Positions 1 to 16,132 of a stretch of 64,000 nucleotides of DNA are shown piece after piece. The notes under the pieces were generated by a model. It had not been told where the DNA came from and did not search any database. It was given only the letters and a program-made list of their open reading frames with translations. The position numbers and the translations under genes were made by a program. Source of the DNA: JAIBJN01 sp963842305 (GTDB taxonomy: Bacteria > Actinomycetota > Thermoleophilia > Gaiellales > Gaiellaceae); NCBI GenBank assembly GCA_963842305.1, contig CAWJFW010000008.1, positions 1-64,000 on the forward strand, written 5' to 3'. Numbering within the stretch: the first letter of the stretch is position 1; each line of letters starts with the position of its first letter.

Positions 1-4582
<4,582 letters not shown>

Positions 4583-4599
4583 GTTGGCTCTCCCCTAGC

Positions 4600-8208
<3,609 letters not shown>

Positions 8209-8376
8209 GGACGGAAACCTCCCTCTAGGCAGGGTCTAGCGACAAGAAAACAGGCAGAATCTGCGGTACAGCGGCGCGACCGATAAGAGTAGCACGAACG
8301 GCGGTCCCCGCGCAACGCGACGCGCGCGGAAACCGCTTGCTCGGGTAACGATGATAGCGCGAAGTGGGAGCGCGCG
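8209..8376 (-). promoter_or_regulatory. rpoBC promoter and leader region
   Basis: This 168-bp gap lies between the end of the histidine kinase gene and the rpoB TTG, both on the minus strand. It is slightly less GC-rich than its surroundings and contains TACTCTTATC (minus strand), a possible -10 region. The AGGGAGG rpoB ribosome-binding site is just upstream of the start. A promoter is expected because rpoBC is not directly behind rplJL here. The exact promoter is an inference. Confidence 0.4.
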
Positions 8377-9708
8377 CTAGGCGAGGCGAAGCCGCACGAG
8401 CGTGCCGCCGCCCTCGGCCGCCTCGGCCGTCACCTCTCCGCCGTGGCTCTCGGCCACCTGGCGTACGATCGCGAGCCCGAGCCCGGAGCCGGAAAGGCCG
8501 CGCGCCGAGGGTGCCCGGTAGAACCGATCGAAGATGAAGGGCAGGTCGTCCTCGTCGATCCCGGGCCCGTGGTCTCTGACCGCGACCTCGCCCTCGCGGA
8601 CGCTGACCTCGACGCCCGCGTCGGGCGGACTCCATTTGGCGGCGTTGTCGAGCAGATTGTCGATCGCCCGCTCGAGCGAGGCCGGCGTCCCGGTGACGAC
8701 CGACTGCTCGAGATCGGTCGTGAACGTGACTTCCGACCGATTCCGGCGCGCGCGTTCGACCGCCTCCGCCGTGAGCAGGTCCAGGCGAACGTCCTCGCGG
8801 GCGTTCGTGTCCTCCTGCGCCTGGTCGAGCTCGACCAGCTCGGCAACGAGCTCGCTCATTTCGGCAAGCTGCTCGACCACGTCTGCAAGCAGGCGCTCGC
8901 GCTCGTCGTCCGGCATGGAATCCGCGCGGGCGAGGACCTCGATGTTCGTCCGCAGGCTCGTCAACGGCGTCCGCAGCTCGTGGGACGCGTCGGCGACGAA
9001 GCGCCGCTGGCTCCGTGCCGAGTCCTCGAGCGTGGCCAGCATGGTGTTGAAGCTCGCGGCGAGGCGCCCGAGCTCGTCCGTGCCCTCATCCTCCATGCGC
9101 CGGGAGAGGTCCCGCGTGGCAGTGACTTCCTCGGTCGCCTCGGTGAGCCGCCGCACCGGGGCGAGCGCCGTGCGCGCGACCAAGAGTCCGAGCGCGGCCG
9201 CAAGGCCGATCCCACCGAGCGTCACGAGGATGAGGATCGTCCGCAGCCGGCTCAGCGAGGAGTCCACCTCGGTCAGCGGCCGCGCGATCTGGAGCGCGTA
9301 GCCCCGGTCGATCGGCGTGGTCAGGATGCGCACGTGCGTTCCGACCACCTCGGCGTCGCTGTAGTAAGAGCCCTCGGCCGCCGCGGCGGCTCTGCGTGTC
9401 CGGTCGTCGACCGGAAGCGCGACGTCGTCGCCGGGCGCACGGACGGCGCCCTGCGGGCCGACGACCTGCACGTAGCCACCGGGTCCCCCCAGCAGGGGGC
9501 CCGGTATGCGGAGGAAGAACTGGTCCTCGGCGGTTTGGACGACGCTGATCGGGATGCGTGCGATGACCTGTGCCCGGTCGGCGAGCGCATCGTCCACCTG
9601 CCCTCGAAGCTGGCTGCGGACGGCGAGGTAGGCGGCCGCGGAGGCCACCACGACGGCAATGGCGACCGCGACGGCGGCGGCGATGGTGAGGCGCGCGCGG
9701 AAGCTCAT
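8377..9708 (-). CDS. Membrane sensor histidine kinase, MprB-like
   Basis: 443-residue HAMP-type sensor kinase. It has an N-terminal membrane helix (residues ~8-30), an extracytoplasmic sensor domain (~31-155), a second helix (~156-178), HAMP (~179-232), the HisKA box ASHELRTPLT with His243, and a C-terminal ATPase domain with the N box (DNLLDNAAKW), DHGPGID and SGLGLAIV. The ATG at 9706-9708 overlaps the regulator stop (ATGA), indicating translational coupling, and makes an in-frame extension further upstream unlikely. The pairing with an OmpR-type regulator and a divergent HtrA-like protease matches mycobacterial mprAB-pepD, so an envelope-stress role is inferred. Confidence 0.93.
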   Translation of the reverse strand: MSFRARLTIAAAVAVAIAVVVASAAAYLAVRSQLRGQVDDALADRAQVIARIPISVVQTAEDQFFLRIPGPLLGGPGGYVQVVGPQGAVRAPGDDVALPVDDRTRRAAAAAEGSYYSDAEVVGTHVRILTTPIDRGYALQIARPLTEVDSSLSRLRTILILVTLGGIGLAAALGLLVARTALAPVRRLTEATEEVTATRDLSRRMEDEGTDELGRLAASFNTMLATLEDSARSQRRFVADASHELRTPLTSLRTNIEVLARADSMPDDERERLLADVVEQLAEMSELVAELVELDQAQEDTNAREDVRLDLLTAEAVERARRNRSEVTFTTDLEQSVVTGTPASLERAIDNLLDNAAKWSPPDAGVEVSVREGEVAVRDHGPGIDEDDLPFIFDRFYRAPSARGLSGSGLGLAIVRQVAESHGGEVTAEAAEGGGTLVRLRLA

Positions 9709-10382
9709 GGCTCGCGCAGGGCGTAGCCGACACCGCGCACCGTCTGGATCAGCCGCGGCTTGCCGCCCGCCTCGGTCTTGCGCCGCAGGTAGCCGATATA
9801 GACGTCCAGGGAGTTGGAGTTCGCGCCGAAGTCGTATCCCCACACCCGCTCGAAGATGAGCGAGCGGGTGAGAACCTGGCGGGGGTTCAGGAGGAAGAGC
9901 TGCAGGAGCGCGAACTCGGTCCGAGTCAGCTCGATCTGCTCCCCGCTTCGCCTGACCTCCCGGGTCCTGGGATCGAGCTCGAGGTCTTCGAAGCGTAGAG
10001 TCTCGCCGGATCCGTCGGCGGTTCGCCGAAGCAAGGCCCGCAGACGCGCGAGGAGCTCTTCGAGCGCGAACGGCTTCGTGATGTAGTCATCGGCGCCGGC
10101 GTCGAGGCCCTCGACGCGATTCTCGACCTCGGCCCGCGCGGTCAGCATCAGCACGGGCAGGCGGCTGCCGGTCCGGCGGAGGCGACGGCAAACCTCGAGC
10201 CCGTCGACCTCGGGCATGAGCACGTCGAGCAGGACAGCGTCGGGCTGCTGCCCGTCCGACTCCAGCACGTCGAGCGCCTCCCGACCGTCGGCGGCAAGCT
10301 CGACGTCGTAGCCCTCGAGCTCGAGCGCGCGCCGCAGCGACTCGCGCACGGCGCGCTCGTCGTCCACAACGAGGATCTGCAT
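9705..10382 (-). CDS. OmpR/PhoB-family response regulator, MprA-like
   Basis: 225-residue regulator. The receiver domain has the acidic pocket D7/D8, phospho-acceptor D53 (LLDVLMPEVDG), T81 and K103 (YITKPF). The C-terminal winged helix contains TRTEFALLQLF and ends RGVGYALREP. It overlaps the kinase start by 4 nt and is transcribed away from the protease gene. Members of this family usually bind direct repeats with an 11-bp period, and exactly such repeats lie at 10433-10471 and 11742-11780. I infer that it controls both of those genes and perhaps itself. Confidence 0.94.
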   Translation of the reverse strand: MQILVVDDERAVRESLRRALELEGYDVELAADGREALDVLESDGQQPDAVLLDVLMPEVDGLEVCRRLRRTGSRLPVLMLTARAEVENRVEGLDAGADDYITKPFALEELLARLRALLRRTADGSGETLRFEDLELDPRTREVRRSGEQIELTRTEFALLQLFLLNPRQVLTRSLIFERVWGYDFGANSNSLDVYIGYLRRKTEAGGKPRLIQTVRGVGYALREP

Positions 10383-10432
10383 GCGCCCATTTTGCGCACG
10401 AAACCTCAGAGCGGGCTACGAACCGTGGGCGG

Positions 10433-10471
10433 TCTTATCGACTTCTTAGGGCGCTCTCAGACGGGTCTTAG
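10433..10471 (+). promoter_or_regulatory. Four 11-bp-period direct repeats (probable response-regulator operator)
   Basis: Hexamers TCTTAT (10433), TCTTAG (10444), TCTCAG (10455) and TCTTAG (10466) start exactly 11 bp apart. The last one begins 56 bp before the protease ATG. The spacing equals one helical turn, typical of tandem OmpR/PhoB-family dimer sites. The same layout recurs before the next gene (11742-11780), including the downstream pattern GTTG-T-CCAT at identical distance. The site also lies upstream of the divergent regulator gene, so autoregulation is possible. Confidence 0.75.
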
Positions 10472-10521
10472 ACGGCGTTGCTGCCATGAACGGCGCTCAC
10501 TTCACCGGAAAGGAACGCGTC

Positions 10522-11670
10522 ATGAGCTCCCGCAGCACCCGCATCGTCATGATCAGCGCAGCGCTCGTTGCCGCCGCAGGAATCGGCGCCGGTGGCGGCG
10601 CGGCGACCTACGCAGCGCTGGACTCGGAGGACGGCGGGACCGTCGTTCGCCAGTTCACGGTCGAGCAGCCCGAGCCGGCGGCATCAACCAGCGAGTCGCT
10701 GTCCGTCAGCGAGATCTACGAGAAGGCCTACCAGGGCGTCGTCGAGATCACGTCGCTGACCACCCAGTCCTCGCCCATGGGCGGCGAGCAGCAGGGCCAG
10801 GCCCAGGGCTCGGGCTTCGTCTTCGACGCCGACGGTCACATCGTCACGAACGACCACGTCGTCGAGGGCTCGGAAGAGCTTTCCGTCCGCTTCTGGGACG
10901 GCTCGACCTACGACGCGACCGTCGTCGGCACCGACCCGTCCACCGACCTCGCGGTCATCAAGGTCGATGCACCGTCCTCGGCGCTCAAGCCGCTCGAGCT
11001 CGGAGACTCGACCCAGCTCAGCGTCGGTGAGGGAGTGGTCGCTCTCGGCAGTCCGTTCGGGCTCGAGGGCACCGCGACGAGCGGGATCGTCAGCGCCCTC
11101 AACAGGGAGATCACGTCCCCGAACAACTTCACCGTTTCGAACGCCATCCAGACCGACGCGGCCATCAACCACGGCAACTCGGGCGGTCCGCTTCTCAATG
11201 CAGCCGGCCAGGTCGTCGGCGTCAACACGCAGATCAAGAGCGAGTCGGGCGGTAGCGACGGCATCGGCTTCTCCATCCCCTCGAGCACCGTCGCGTCGAT
11301 CGCGCCGCAGATCATCTCCAGCGGCTCGGTCGAGCACGCCTACCTCGGCGTCGGCGTGGCCACCCTCTCCCAGTCCGTCGCCGACGAGCTCGGCGTCCCG
11401 GACGGCGCGATGGTCACCGAGGTGCGGGAGGGTACGCCCGCGGCCGAAGCCGGCCTGCGCGCGGCGACCGGATCGGCGATGGTCGACGGTCAGAGCCTCC
11501 CGACGGGCGGCGACGTCATCACCGCGGTGGATGACACCGCGATCACGGACGGCGCCAGCCTCCAGAGCGCCATCGACGCCAAGCGGCCCGGTGACACGGT
11601 CTCGATCACCTTCACGCGCGACGGCGCCAGCAAGACCGTTCAGGTGTCCCTCGGGACCCGGCCTTCCTGA
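10522..11670 (+). CDS. Secreted or membrane-anchored HtrA/DegP-type serine protease with PDZ domain
   Basis: About 382 residues. An N-terminal hydrophobic segment (residues ~8-30) can act as signal anchor. The trypsin-like domain has the catalytic triad in TNDHVV (His), STDLAVIKV (Asp) and GNSGGPLLN (Ser), followed by a single PDZ domain (~residues 270-380: YLGVGVATL, AAEAGL, GDVITAVDD). I chose ATG 10522 because GAAAGGA precedes it; an in-frame ATG at 10486 lacks such a site. The family degrades misfolded extracytoplasmic proteins. Its position beside an MprAB-like pair resembles mycobacterial PepD. Confidence 0.93.
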   Translation: MSSRSTRIVMISAALVAAAGIGAGGGAATYAALDSEDGGTVVRQFTVEQPEPAASTSESLSVSEIYEKAYQGVVEITSLTTQSSPMGGEQQGQAQGSGFVFDADGHIVTNDHVVEGSEELSVRFWDGSTYDATVVGTDPSTDLAVIKVDAPSSALKPLELGDSTQLSVGEGVVALGSPFGLEGTATSGIVSALNREITSPNNFTVSNAIQTDAAINHGNSGGPLLNAAGQVVGVNTQIKSESGGSDGIGFSIPSSTVASIAPQIISSGSVEHAYLGVGVATLSQSVADELGVPDGAMVTEVREGTPAAEAGLRAATGSAMVDGQSLPTGGDVITAVDDTAITDGASLQSAIDAKRPGDTVSITFTRDGASKTVQVSLGTRPS

Positions 11671-11692
11671 CGCGGGAAGACCGGAAGCAACG

Positions 11693-11724
11693 CCGAAAGG
11701 GCCGCCCACGGGCGGCCCTTTCGG
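11693..11724 (+). terminator. Intrinsic terminator after the protease gene
   Basis: A perfect 15-bp inverted repeat (arms CCGAAAGGGCCGCCC and GGGCGGCCCTTTCGG, 2-nt spacer) begins 22 bp after the protease stop codon. It is followed by a short pyrimidine-rich stretch. Confidence 0.75.
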
Positions 11725-11741
11725 TTTCGGCCGGCTTTCCG

Positions 11742-11780
11742 TCTTAGGAATCTCTTAGAGACCTCTCAGCTTGCCCTTAG
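11742..11780 (+). promoter_or_regulatory. Second set of four 11-bp-period direct repeats
   Basis: Hexamers TCTTAG (11742), TCTTAG (11753), TCTCAG (11764) and CCTTAG (11775) start exactly 11 bp apart. The last begins 54 bp before the ATG at 11829. Number, period and distance to the gene match the array upstream of the protease, implying a shared regulator, most simply the response regulator at 9705-10382. Confidence 0.75.
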
Positions 11781-11828
11781 GGCGGGTTGGTTCCATCGTG
11801 AGAAAGAGCGAGCGAAAGGACTCTGCCC

Positions 11829-12578
11829 ATGCGCAAGCTGACGTCGAAGAAGGTCCTGGCCGCTACGGTTGCCGGCCTCGCGGTCGCGGGCGGCGGAGCG
11901 GCGATCGCCGCCTCGCAGTCCGAATCCCCGGCGTCGTCGTTCTTCGACTCGGTCGCCAAGCACCTGGGGATCTCGTCGGAGGAGCTCGAGGACGCCACCA
12001 AGGCCGCGGCCGTCGACCAGGTCGACAAGGCGCTCGAGGAAGGCTGGATCACCGAAGAGCGCGCCGAGGAGCTCAAGTCCCGGATCGAGTCCGGTGAGGC
12101 GCCCTGGCTCTTCGGGCCTGGAGTCTTCGGCTTTCGCGGCCACGGGCCTGACGCTCCCCGGCCGGATCATCCTTTCTTCTTCCAGGACAAGCTCGCCCCG
12201 GCCGCCGACTACCTCGGCCTGACGTCGGCGGAGCTTCTCGAGCAGCTCCGGGAGGGCAACTCTCTCGCGGAGGTCGCCCGGGCGGAGGGCAAGTCCGTCG
12301 ACGGGCTCGAGCAGGCAATCCTCGACGGCGCCAGGTCGGCGCTCGACGACGCCGTCACCCGCGAGTCGCTCACGCAGCAGCAGGCCGACGCCATTTACGA
12401 GCGGCTTCAGTCCTTCATCGGCAATCTCGTCAACGGCAAGCTTCCCCGTCCACCCGGCGGCCGCCTCGAGCAGCCGTTCGGCGGCCCTCCAGGCTTCGCC
12501 CCGCACGACGGCGGCGATGACGACGGCGCCGGAGGCGGCGTCTCCGGCGCCCGCATGGACTGGGACACCGCGGCCTAG
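11829..12578 (+). CDS. Exported helical-repeat protein of unknown function
   Basis: 249 residues with a signal peptide (MRKLTSKK followed by an Ala/Gly-rich hydrophobic core, likely cut around residue 30). Two related helical segments follow: LGISSEEL...GWITEERAEEL (residues ~43-90) and LGLTSAELLEQL...SLTQQQADAI (~130-200). This pattern resembles DUF2680/YckD-like exported proteins. The C-terminus is Gly/Pro/Asp-rich. AAAGGA precedes the ATG. The gene has its own 11-bp repeat operator and terminator. A periplasm-side partner or sensor for the protease/kinase system is a guess; no enzymatic motif is visible. Confidence 0.8.
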   Translation: MRKLTSKKVLAATVAGLAVAGGGAAIAASQSESPASSFFDSVAKHLGISSEELEDATKAAAVDQVDKALEEGWITEERAEELKSRIESGEAPWLFGPGVFGFRGHGPDAPRPDHPFFFQDKLAPAADYLGLTSAELLEQLREGNSLAEVARAEGKSVDGLEQAILDGARSALDDAVTRESLTQQQADAIYERLQSFIGNLVNGKLPRPPGGRLEQPFGGPPGFAPHDGGDDDGAGGGVSGARMDWDTAA

Positions 12579-12605
12579 CGGTTCCTAGCGCATCCCCTCC
12601 TCCAG

Positions 12606-12635
12606 CGGAGAGGCCCGCGGTTGCGGGCCTCTCCG
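12606..12635 (+). terminator. Terminator hairpin between convergent genes
   Basis: A 13-bp perfect inverted repeat (CGGAGAGGCCCGC / GCGGGCCTCTCCG, 4-nt loop) lies between the exported-protein gene and rplL, which end towards each other. It may serve both strands. Confidence 0.7.
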
Positions 12636-12680
12636 TCGTCTCTGCACCGGGAATGAGCCCCGGCCTCACTGCGGGATCGG

Positions 12681-13070
12681 CTACTTGACCTCGACGCTGG
12701 CGCCGGCCTCTTCGAGCTGGGCCTTGATCGAGTCGGCCTCCTCCTGGGCCACGCCCTCCTTGACGGGGTTCGGTGCTGCGTCGACGAGATCCTTGGCCTC
12801 CTTGAGACCGAGGCCCGTGATGGCCCGGACGACCTTGATCACCTGGATCTTCTTGTCGCCGGCGCCCGTAAGGACGACGTCGAACTCGGTCTTCTCCTCG
12901 GCGCCCGCGCCGTCGCCGGCGGCCGGAGCGGCTCCCGGAGCGGCGACCGCGACCGGAGCGGCGGCGGTGACGCCCCACTCCTCTTCGATCTTCTTCTTCA
13001 GCTCGACGAGGTCGAGGACAGTCATCTTCCCGAGCTCGTCGAACACTTTGTCGACTGCGGTAGCAGCCAT
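12681..13070 (-). CDS. rplL: 50S ribosomal protein L7/L12
   Basis: 129 residues. It has the N-terminal dimerisation helices (ATAVDKVFDELGKMTVLDLVELKK), an Ala/Gly/Pro hinge (~residues 38-58) and the factor-binding C-terminal domain (EFDVVLTGAGDKKIQVIKVVR, GLGLKEAKDLVD). It forms the flexible stalk with L10 and recruits translation GTPases. It lies 2 bp after the restored rplJ stop. The usual rplJ-rplL-rpoBC continuity is broken downstream. Confidence 0.97.
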   Translation of the reverse strand: MAATAVDKVFDELGKMTVLDLVELKKKIEEEWGVTAAAPVAVAAPGAAPAAGDGAGAEEKTEFDVVLTGAGDKKIQVIKVVRAITGLGLKEAKDLVDAAPNPVKEGVAQEEADSIKAQLEEAGASVEVK

Positions 13071-13072
13071 TG

Positions 13073-13725
13073 CTATTCCTCCTCTGTGGTCTCTGCGGCT
13101 GCGTCGTCAGCCGTTTCTTCGGATGTCTCTGCGGAGGCTTCAGGCGCCTCCGCAGCTGTCTCTTCGACTGGCCCTTCGGCCTCCGCGGGGCGGGCGGTCC
13201 TTCGGGCCCCCCGAGCTGGTCGACGCGGGCGTCGATCAGCCCGACGATGTCCTGGAGCGGGGCGCCGAGCAGCCCGACGATCGACGTCAGCGGCCCGACG
13301 ATCACCCCGAGCACCTGGCCCTGGAGCACGTCTGCCGGCGGCAGTAACGCCAGCTCCACGACCTGGGCGGCCTCCATGGGCTCGCCCTGCAGGATCCCGC
13401 CTTTGATCGAGAGGATCTTCGTGCGCTTGGCCGTCTCGTTGAGCGCCCTCGCCACGCCGACCATGTCGCCGTCGCCGACGAACGCGATCGCGGTCGGCCC
13501 GTCGAGGAGAGCGGTCAGCGTGTCCAGCCCGGCCTCCTCGGCGGCGCGTTTCGTCAGTGTGTTCTTGACGACGGTGAGGCGCGCTCCGTGCTCGATGATC
13601 TTCGTGCGCACCTCGTCGAGCTCGCTCACCGACAGGCCGCGGTAGTCGGCCAGGATGAGCGTGTCAGAGGCACGCAGCCTGTCGGCCAGCTCCGCGACGA
13701 CCTGCTCCTTGTTTTTTCTCAGCAT
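13073..13725 (-). CDS. rplJ: 50S ribosomal protein L10 (frame broken near the C-terminus)
   Basis: Stalk base protein. It begins MLRKNKEQVVAELADRL and carries the typical GLSVSELDEVR and VVKNTLTKRAAEEAG. The frame of the start codon runs through the rplL start region without a stop, into basic nonsense. In the neighbouring frame, from about 13180 downward, an acidic tail (EAEGPVEETAAEAPEAS...TTEEE) ends in TAG at 13073-13075, right before rplL. A one-base deletion between about 13180 and 13212, in one of the G/C runs, restores a protein of about 217 residues. Confidence 0.9.
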
Positions 13726-13865
13726 CGAATCACCTCCTCGAACGAGTCGTGCCCGCCTTCCGGGCGGGCACGAGCAGAGGCATTCGACTCGCTCGGGCCG
13801 CCTCGGCAGGTCTTACGCCCCGAAGGGCTGCCGGCTGTCTTCGGCGACGGGCGTGTTGACGAAAC
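13726..13865 (-). promoter_or_regulatory. rplA-rplJ intergenic region, candidate L10 leader
   Basis: 140 bp precede rplJ. Near the gene is a strong hairpin (minus strand CGTGCCCGCC / GGCGGGCACG, about 13748-13771). An L10-binding autoregulatory leader is common at this position in bacteria. I infer one from position and structure, but did not identify the L10 kink-turn explicitly. Confidence 0.45.
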
Positions 13866-14597
13866 CTACGTGGGCGCCTGCTCCTCCTCGAGCTCCGACG
13901 CGATCTCGCGCGTCTTGGCGGGATCGACGTGGATGCCGGGGCCCATGGAGCTCGTGAGTGTGATCGAGCGGATGTAGCGGCCCTTCGCCGCCGCCGGCTT
14001 CGCGCGGACGATCTCCTCGACAACGGTCGCGTAGTTCTCGAGCAGCGTGCGCTCGTCGAAGCTCTTGCGCCCGATGACGAGGTGGACCTGCGCGCCGCGG
14101 TCGGTCCGGTACTCGAGCTTGCCCGCCTTCGCCTCCTTGATCGCCTTGCCCACGTCGAGGGTGACCGTCCCGGTCTTCGGGTTCGGCATCTTCCCGCGCG
14201 GGCCGAGGATGCGGCCGAGCTTGCCGACCGTGCCCATCATGTCGGGTGTCGCGACGGCGAGGTCGAAGTCGTCGAAGCCCTCCTCGATCTTCGTGGCGAG
14301 ATCCGCGGAGCCGACCACGTCGGCGCCCGCGTCCTCGGCCTCCCGCGCCTTCTCACCCTCGGCGAAGACGGCGATGCGCACGTCCTTGCCCGTGCCGTGC
14401 GGGAGCATCAGTGTCCCCCGAAGCTGCTGGTCGGCGTGGCGCACGTTGAGCCCGAGGTTGAAGTGAGCCTCGACCGCCTCGTCGAACTTCGCGGGCGGGG
14501 CCTCCTTGAGGAGCCTGACCGCCTCGAGCGGCGTGTACGCATGCTCGCGGTCGACGTTGGTACGCGCCTCCGTGTAGCGCTTGCCATGCCTGGCCAT
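13866..14597 (-). CDS. rplA: 50S ribosomal protein L1
   Basis: 243 residues, slightly longer than the common ~230. Signature segments are GTGKDVRIAVFAEG, FDLAVATPDMMGTVGKLGRILGPRG and MPNPKTGTVT. It binds 23S rRNA at the L1 stalk. The start codon overlaps the rplK stop by 4 nt (ATGA). Confidence 0.97.
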   Translation of the reverse strand: MARHGKRYTEARTNVDREHAYTPLEAVRLLKEAPPAKFDEAVEAHFNLGLNVRHADQQLRGTLMLPHGTGKDVRIAVFAEGEKAREAEDAGADVVGSADLATKIEEGFDDFDLAVATPDMMGTVGKLGRILGPRGKMPNPKTGTVTLDVGKAIKEAKAGKLEYRTDRGAQVHLVIGRKSFDERTLLENYATVVEEIVRAKPAAAKGRYIRSITLTSSMGPGIHVDPAKTREIASELEEEQAPT

Positions 14598-15022
14598 CAG
14601 CGGGCCACCTCCACGCCCATCGAACGGGCGGTGCCCTCGATGATCCGCATCGCCTGGTCGATGTCGCGGGCGTTCAAGTCGACGAGCTTGGTCTCCGCGA
14701 TCTGGCGCACCTGGGCGGAGGAAATCGTCCCCACCTTGTCGCGGTTCGGCTCGGACGAGCCCTTGTCGATGCGGAGCGCCTCCTTGATGAGGACGGCTGC
14801 CGGAGGCGTCTTCGTGATGAACGTGAAGGAGCGATCTTCGAAGACCGTGATCTCGACAGGGATGATCCGCCCGTTCTCCTGCTGGGTCTGCGCGTTGAAC
14901 GCCTTGCAGAACTCCATGATGTTGACGCCGTGCTGTCCGAGCGCAGGGCCGACCGGAGGGGCCGGGTTCGCCTGGCCGCCCGGGATCTGGAGCTTGATGA
15001 GTGTGAGGACTTTCTTCGCCAT
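14597..15022 (-). CDS. rplK: 50S ribosomal protein L11
   Basis: 141 residues, standard length. It starts MAKKVLTLIKLQIPGGQANPAPPVGPALGQ, the conserved Pro-rich N-terminal domain, and has the rRNA-binding C-terminal domain (KDKVGTISSAQVRQIAETK type, ending RSMGVEV). It lies 6 bp downstream of nusG and is translationally coupled to rplA. Confidence 0.98.
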   Translation of the reverse strand: MAKKVLTLIKLQIPGGQANPAPPVGPALGQHGVNIMEFCKAFNAQTQQENGRIIPVEITVFEDRSFTFITKTPPAAVLIKEALRIDKGSSEPNRDKVGTISSAQVRQIAETKLVDLNARDIDQAMRIIEGTARSMGVEVAR

Positions 15023-15028
15023 GGCTTC

Positions 15029-15559
15029 CTAATCCATCTTCTTGACTTGGTCGAAGCTCACCTCGACCGGGGTCTGGCGCTCGAAGATGTTCACGAGCAC
15101 CTTGAGCTTCTGCTGGTCGGCGTTGACGTCGATCACCTCGCCGTCGAAGTCGGACAGCGACCCGGAGGTGATCTTGACCGTCTCGCCTAGACCGAACTCG
15201 ACCGCCGTGCGCGGGCGGTCGGCCGCCGCCGTGGCGGTGTGGAGGATGCGGTCGACCTCGGGCTGCGAGAGCGGTACGGGCTTCGTGCCCGAGCCGACGA
15301 AACCGGTGACGCCGGGCGTGTTCTTCACGACCGTCCAGGCCTCGTCGTTGAGATCCATGTTCACGAGGACGTATCCCGGCAGGACTCGCTTCTCGGTCTG
15401 CACCTTCTGGCCGTCCTTCGTCTCGACGACCTGCTCGGTCGGGACGACGACGCGTCGGAAGCGCGCCTTCTGACCCATCGAGTCGATCCGGTGCTCGAGG
15501 TTGGCCTTGACCTTGTTCTCGTGGCCGGAGTAAGTGTTGACGACGTACCAGCGGAACAT
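15029..15559 (-). CDS. nusG: Transcription termination/antitermination factor NusG
   Basis: 176 residues. The NGN domain is visible (RWYVVNTYSGHENKVKANLEHRI, PGYVLVNMDLNDEAWTVVKNTPGVTGFVG), followed by the KOW domain (GETVKITSGSLSDFDGEVIDVNADQQKLKVLVNIFERQTPVEVSFDQV). It couples RNA polymerase to ribosomes or Rho. It sits between secE and rplK as in most bacteria. Confidence 0.98.
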   Translation of the reverse strand: MFRWYVVNTYSGHENKVKANLEHRIDSMGQKARFRRVVVPTEQVVETKDGQKVQTEKRVLPGYVLVNMDLNDEAWTVVKNTPGVTGFVGSGTKPVPLSQPEVDRILHTATAAADRPRTAVEFGLGETVKITSGSLSDFDGEVIDVNADQQKLKVLVNIFERQTPVEVSFDQVKKMD

Positions 15560-15611
15560 CTAGTGCTCCTCCGAGTAGTGCGCGGCGTGCATTGCTGGGC
15601 GGGGCACTGGC

Positions 15612-15938
15612 CTACAAGTTCAGCAGGATGTCGCGGACGAACCGCTGGCTGACCCAGTCGGCAAAGAACAGGTAGGCGCCCGTGATGGCCACGGCGATGA
15701 TGACGACGATCGTCGCCGAGATGAGCTGCTGGCGGCCGGGCCAATCGACCTTGCGGAGCTCGGCCCAGCACTCGGCGATGAATGCGCGCAGGCCGCCGCG
15801 GCGCTCGCGCTTCTGGCCGGTCTGGCTCTTGGGCTGGCTGGTCGGCTTGACCTGGCGCTGGCGGGCGCGCGAGCGCTCCGGCTGGGCCGGAGCCTGGTAG
15901 TCGCTGCGCTTCCGGCGCGTGCGGGAGGGGCGGGCCAC
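15612..15938 (-). CDS. secE: Preprotein translocase subunit SecE
   Basis: 108 residues from a GTG start that directly follows the rpmG stop. A long basic N-terminus (residues 1-50, many Arg/Gln) precedes the conserved amphipathic segment (RAFIAECWAELRKVDWPGRQQL). One membrane helix follows (~residues 78-100). SecE stabilises SecY in the translocon. The extended basic N-terminus is common in actinobacteria. Confidence 0.95.
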   Translation of the reverse strand: MARPSRTRRKRSDYQAPAQPERSRARQRQVKPTSQPKSQTGQKRERRGGLRAFIAECWAELRKVDWPGRQQLISATIVVIIAVAITGAYLFFADWVSQRFVRDILLNL

Positions 15939-16100
15939 CTAGCGAGTCTCCCTGTGCAGGGTGTGGCGACCGCACCAGCGGCAGTACTTCTTCGCCTCGA
16001 AGCGGTCAGGGGTGTTCCGCTTCGATTTCTGCGACTGGTAGTTGCGTCGCTTGCAGTCAGTGCACGCAAGCGTGATCGCGACTCGTACTCCGGTTGCCAT
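15939..16100 (-). CDS. rpmG: 50S ribosomal protein L33
   Basis: 53 residues, MATGVRVAITLACTDCKRRNY... ending ...YCRWCGRHTLHRETR. Two CxxC pairs (C13/C16 and C40/C43) form a zinc ribbon, so this is the zinc-binding L33 type. The ATG is at 16098-16100. The TAG stop at 15939-15941 abuts the secE GTG. A tRNA-Met gene lies 32 bp upstream on the same strand, a frequent actinobacterial arrangement. Confidence 0.95.
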   Translation of the reverse strand: MATGVRVAITLACTDCKRRNYQSQKSKRNTPDRFEAKKYCRWCGRHTLHRETR

Positions 16101-16132
16101 CGTCCTTTTGCCTTCTGAGAGGGGTCTCCAGG

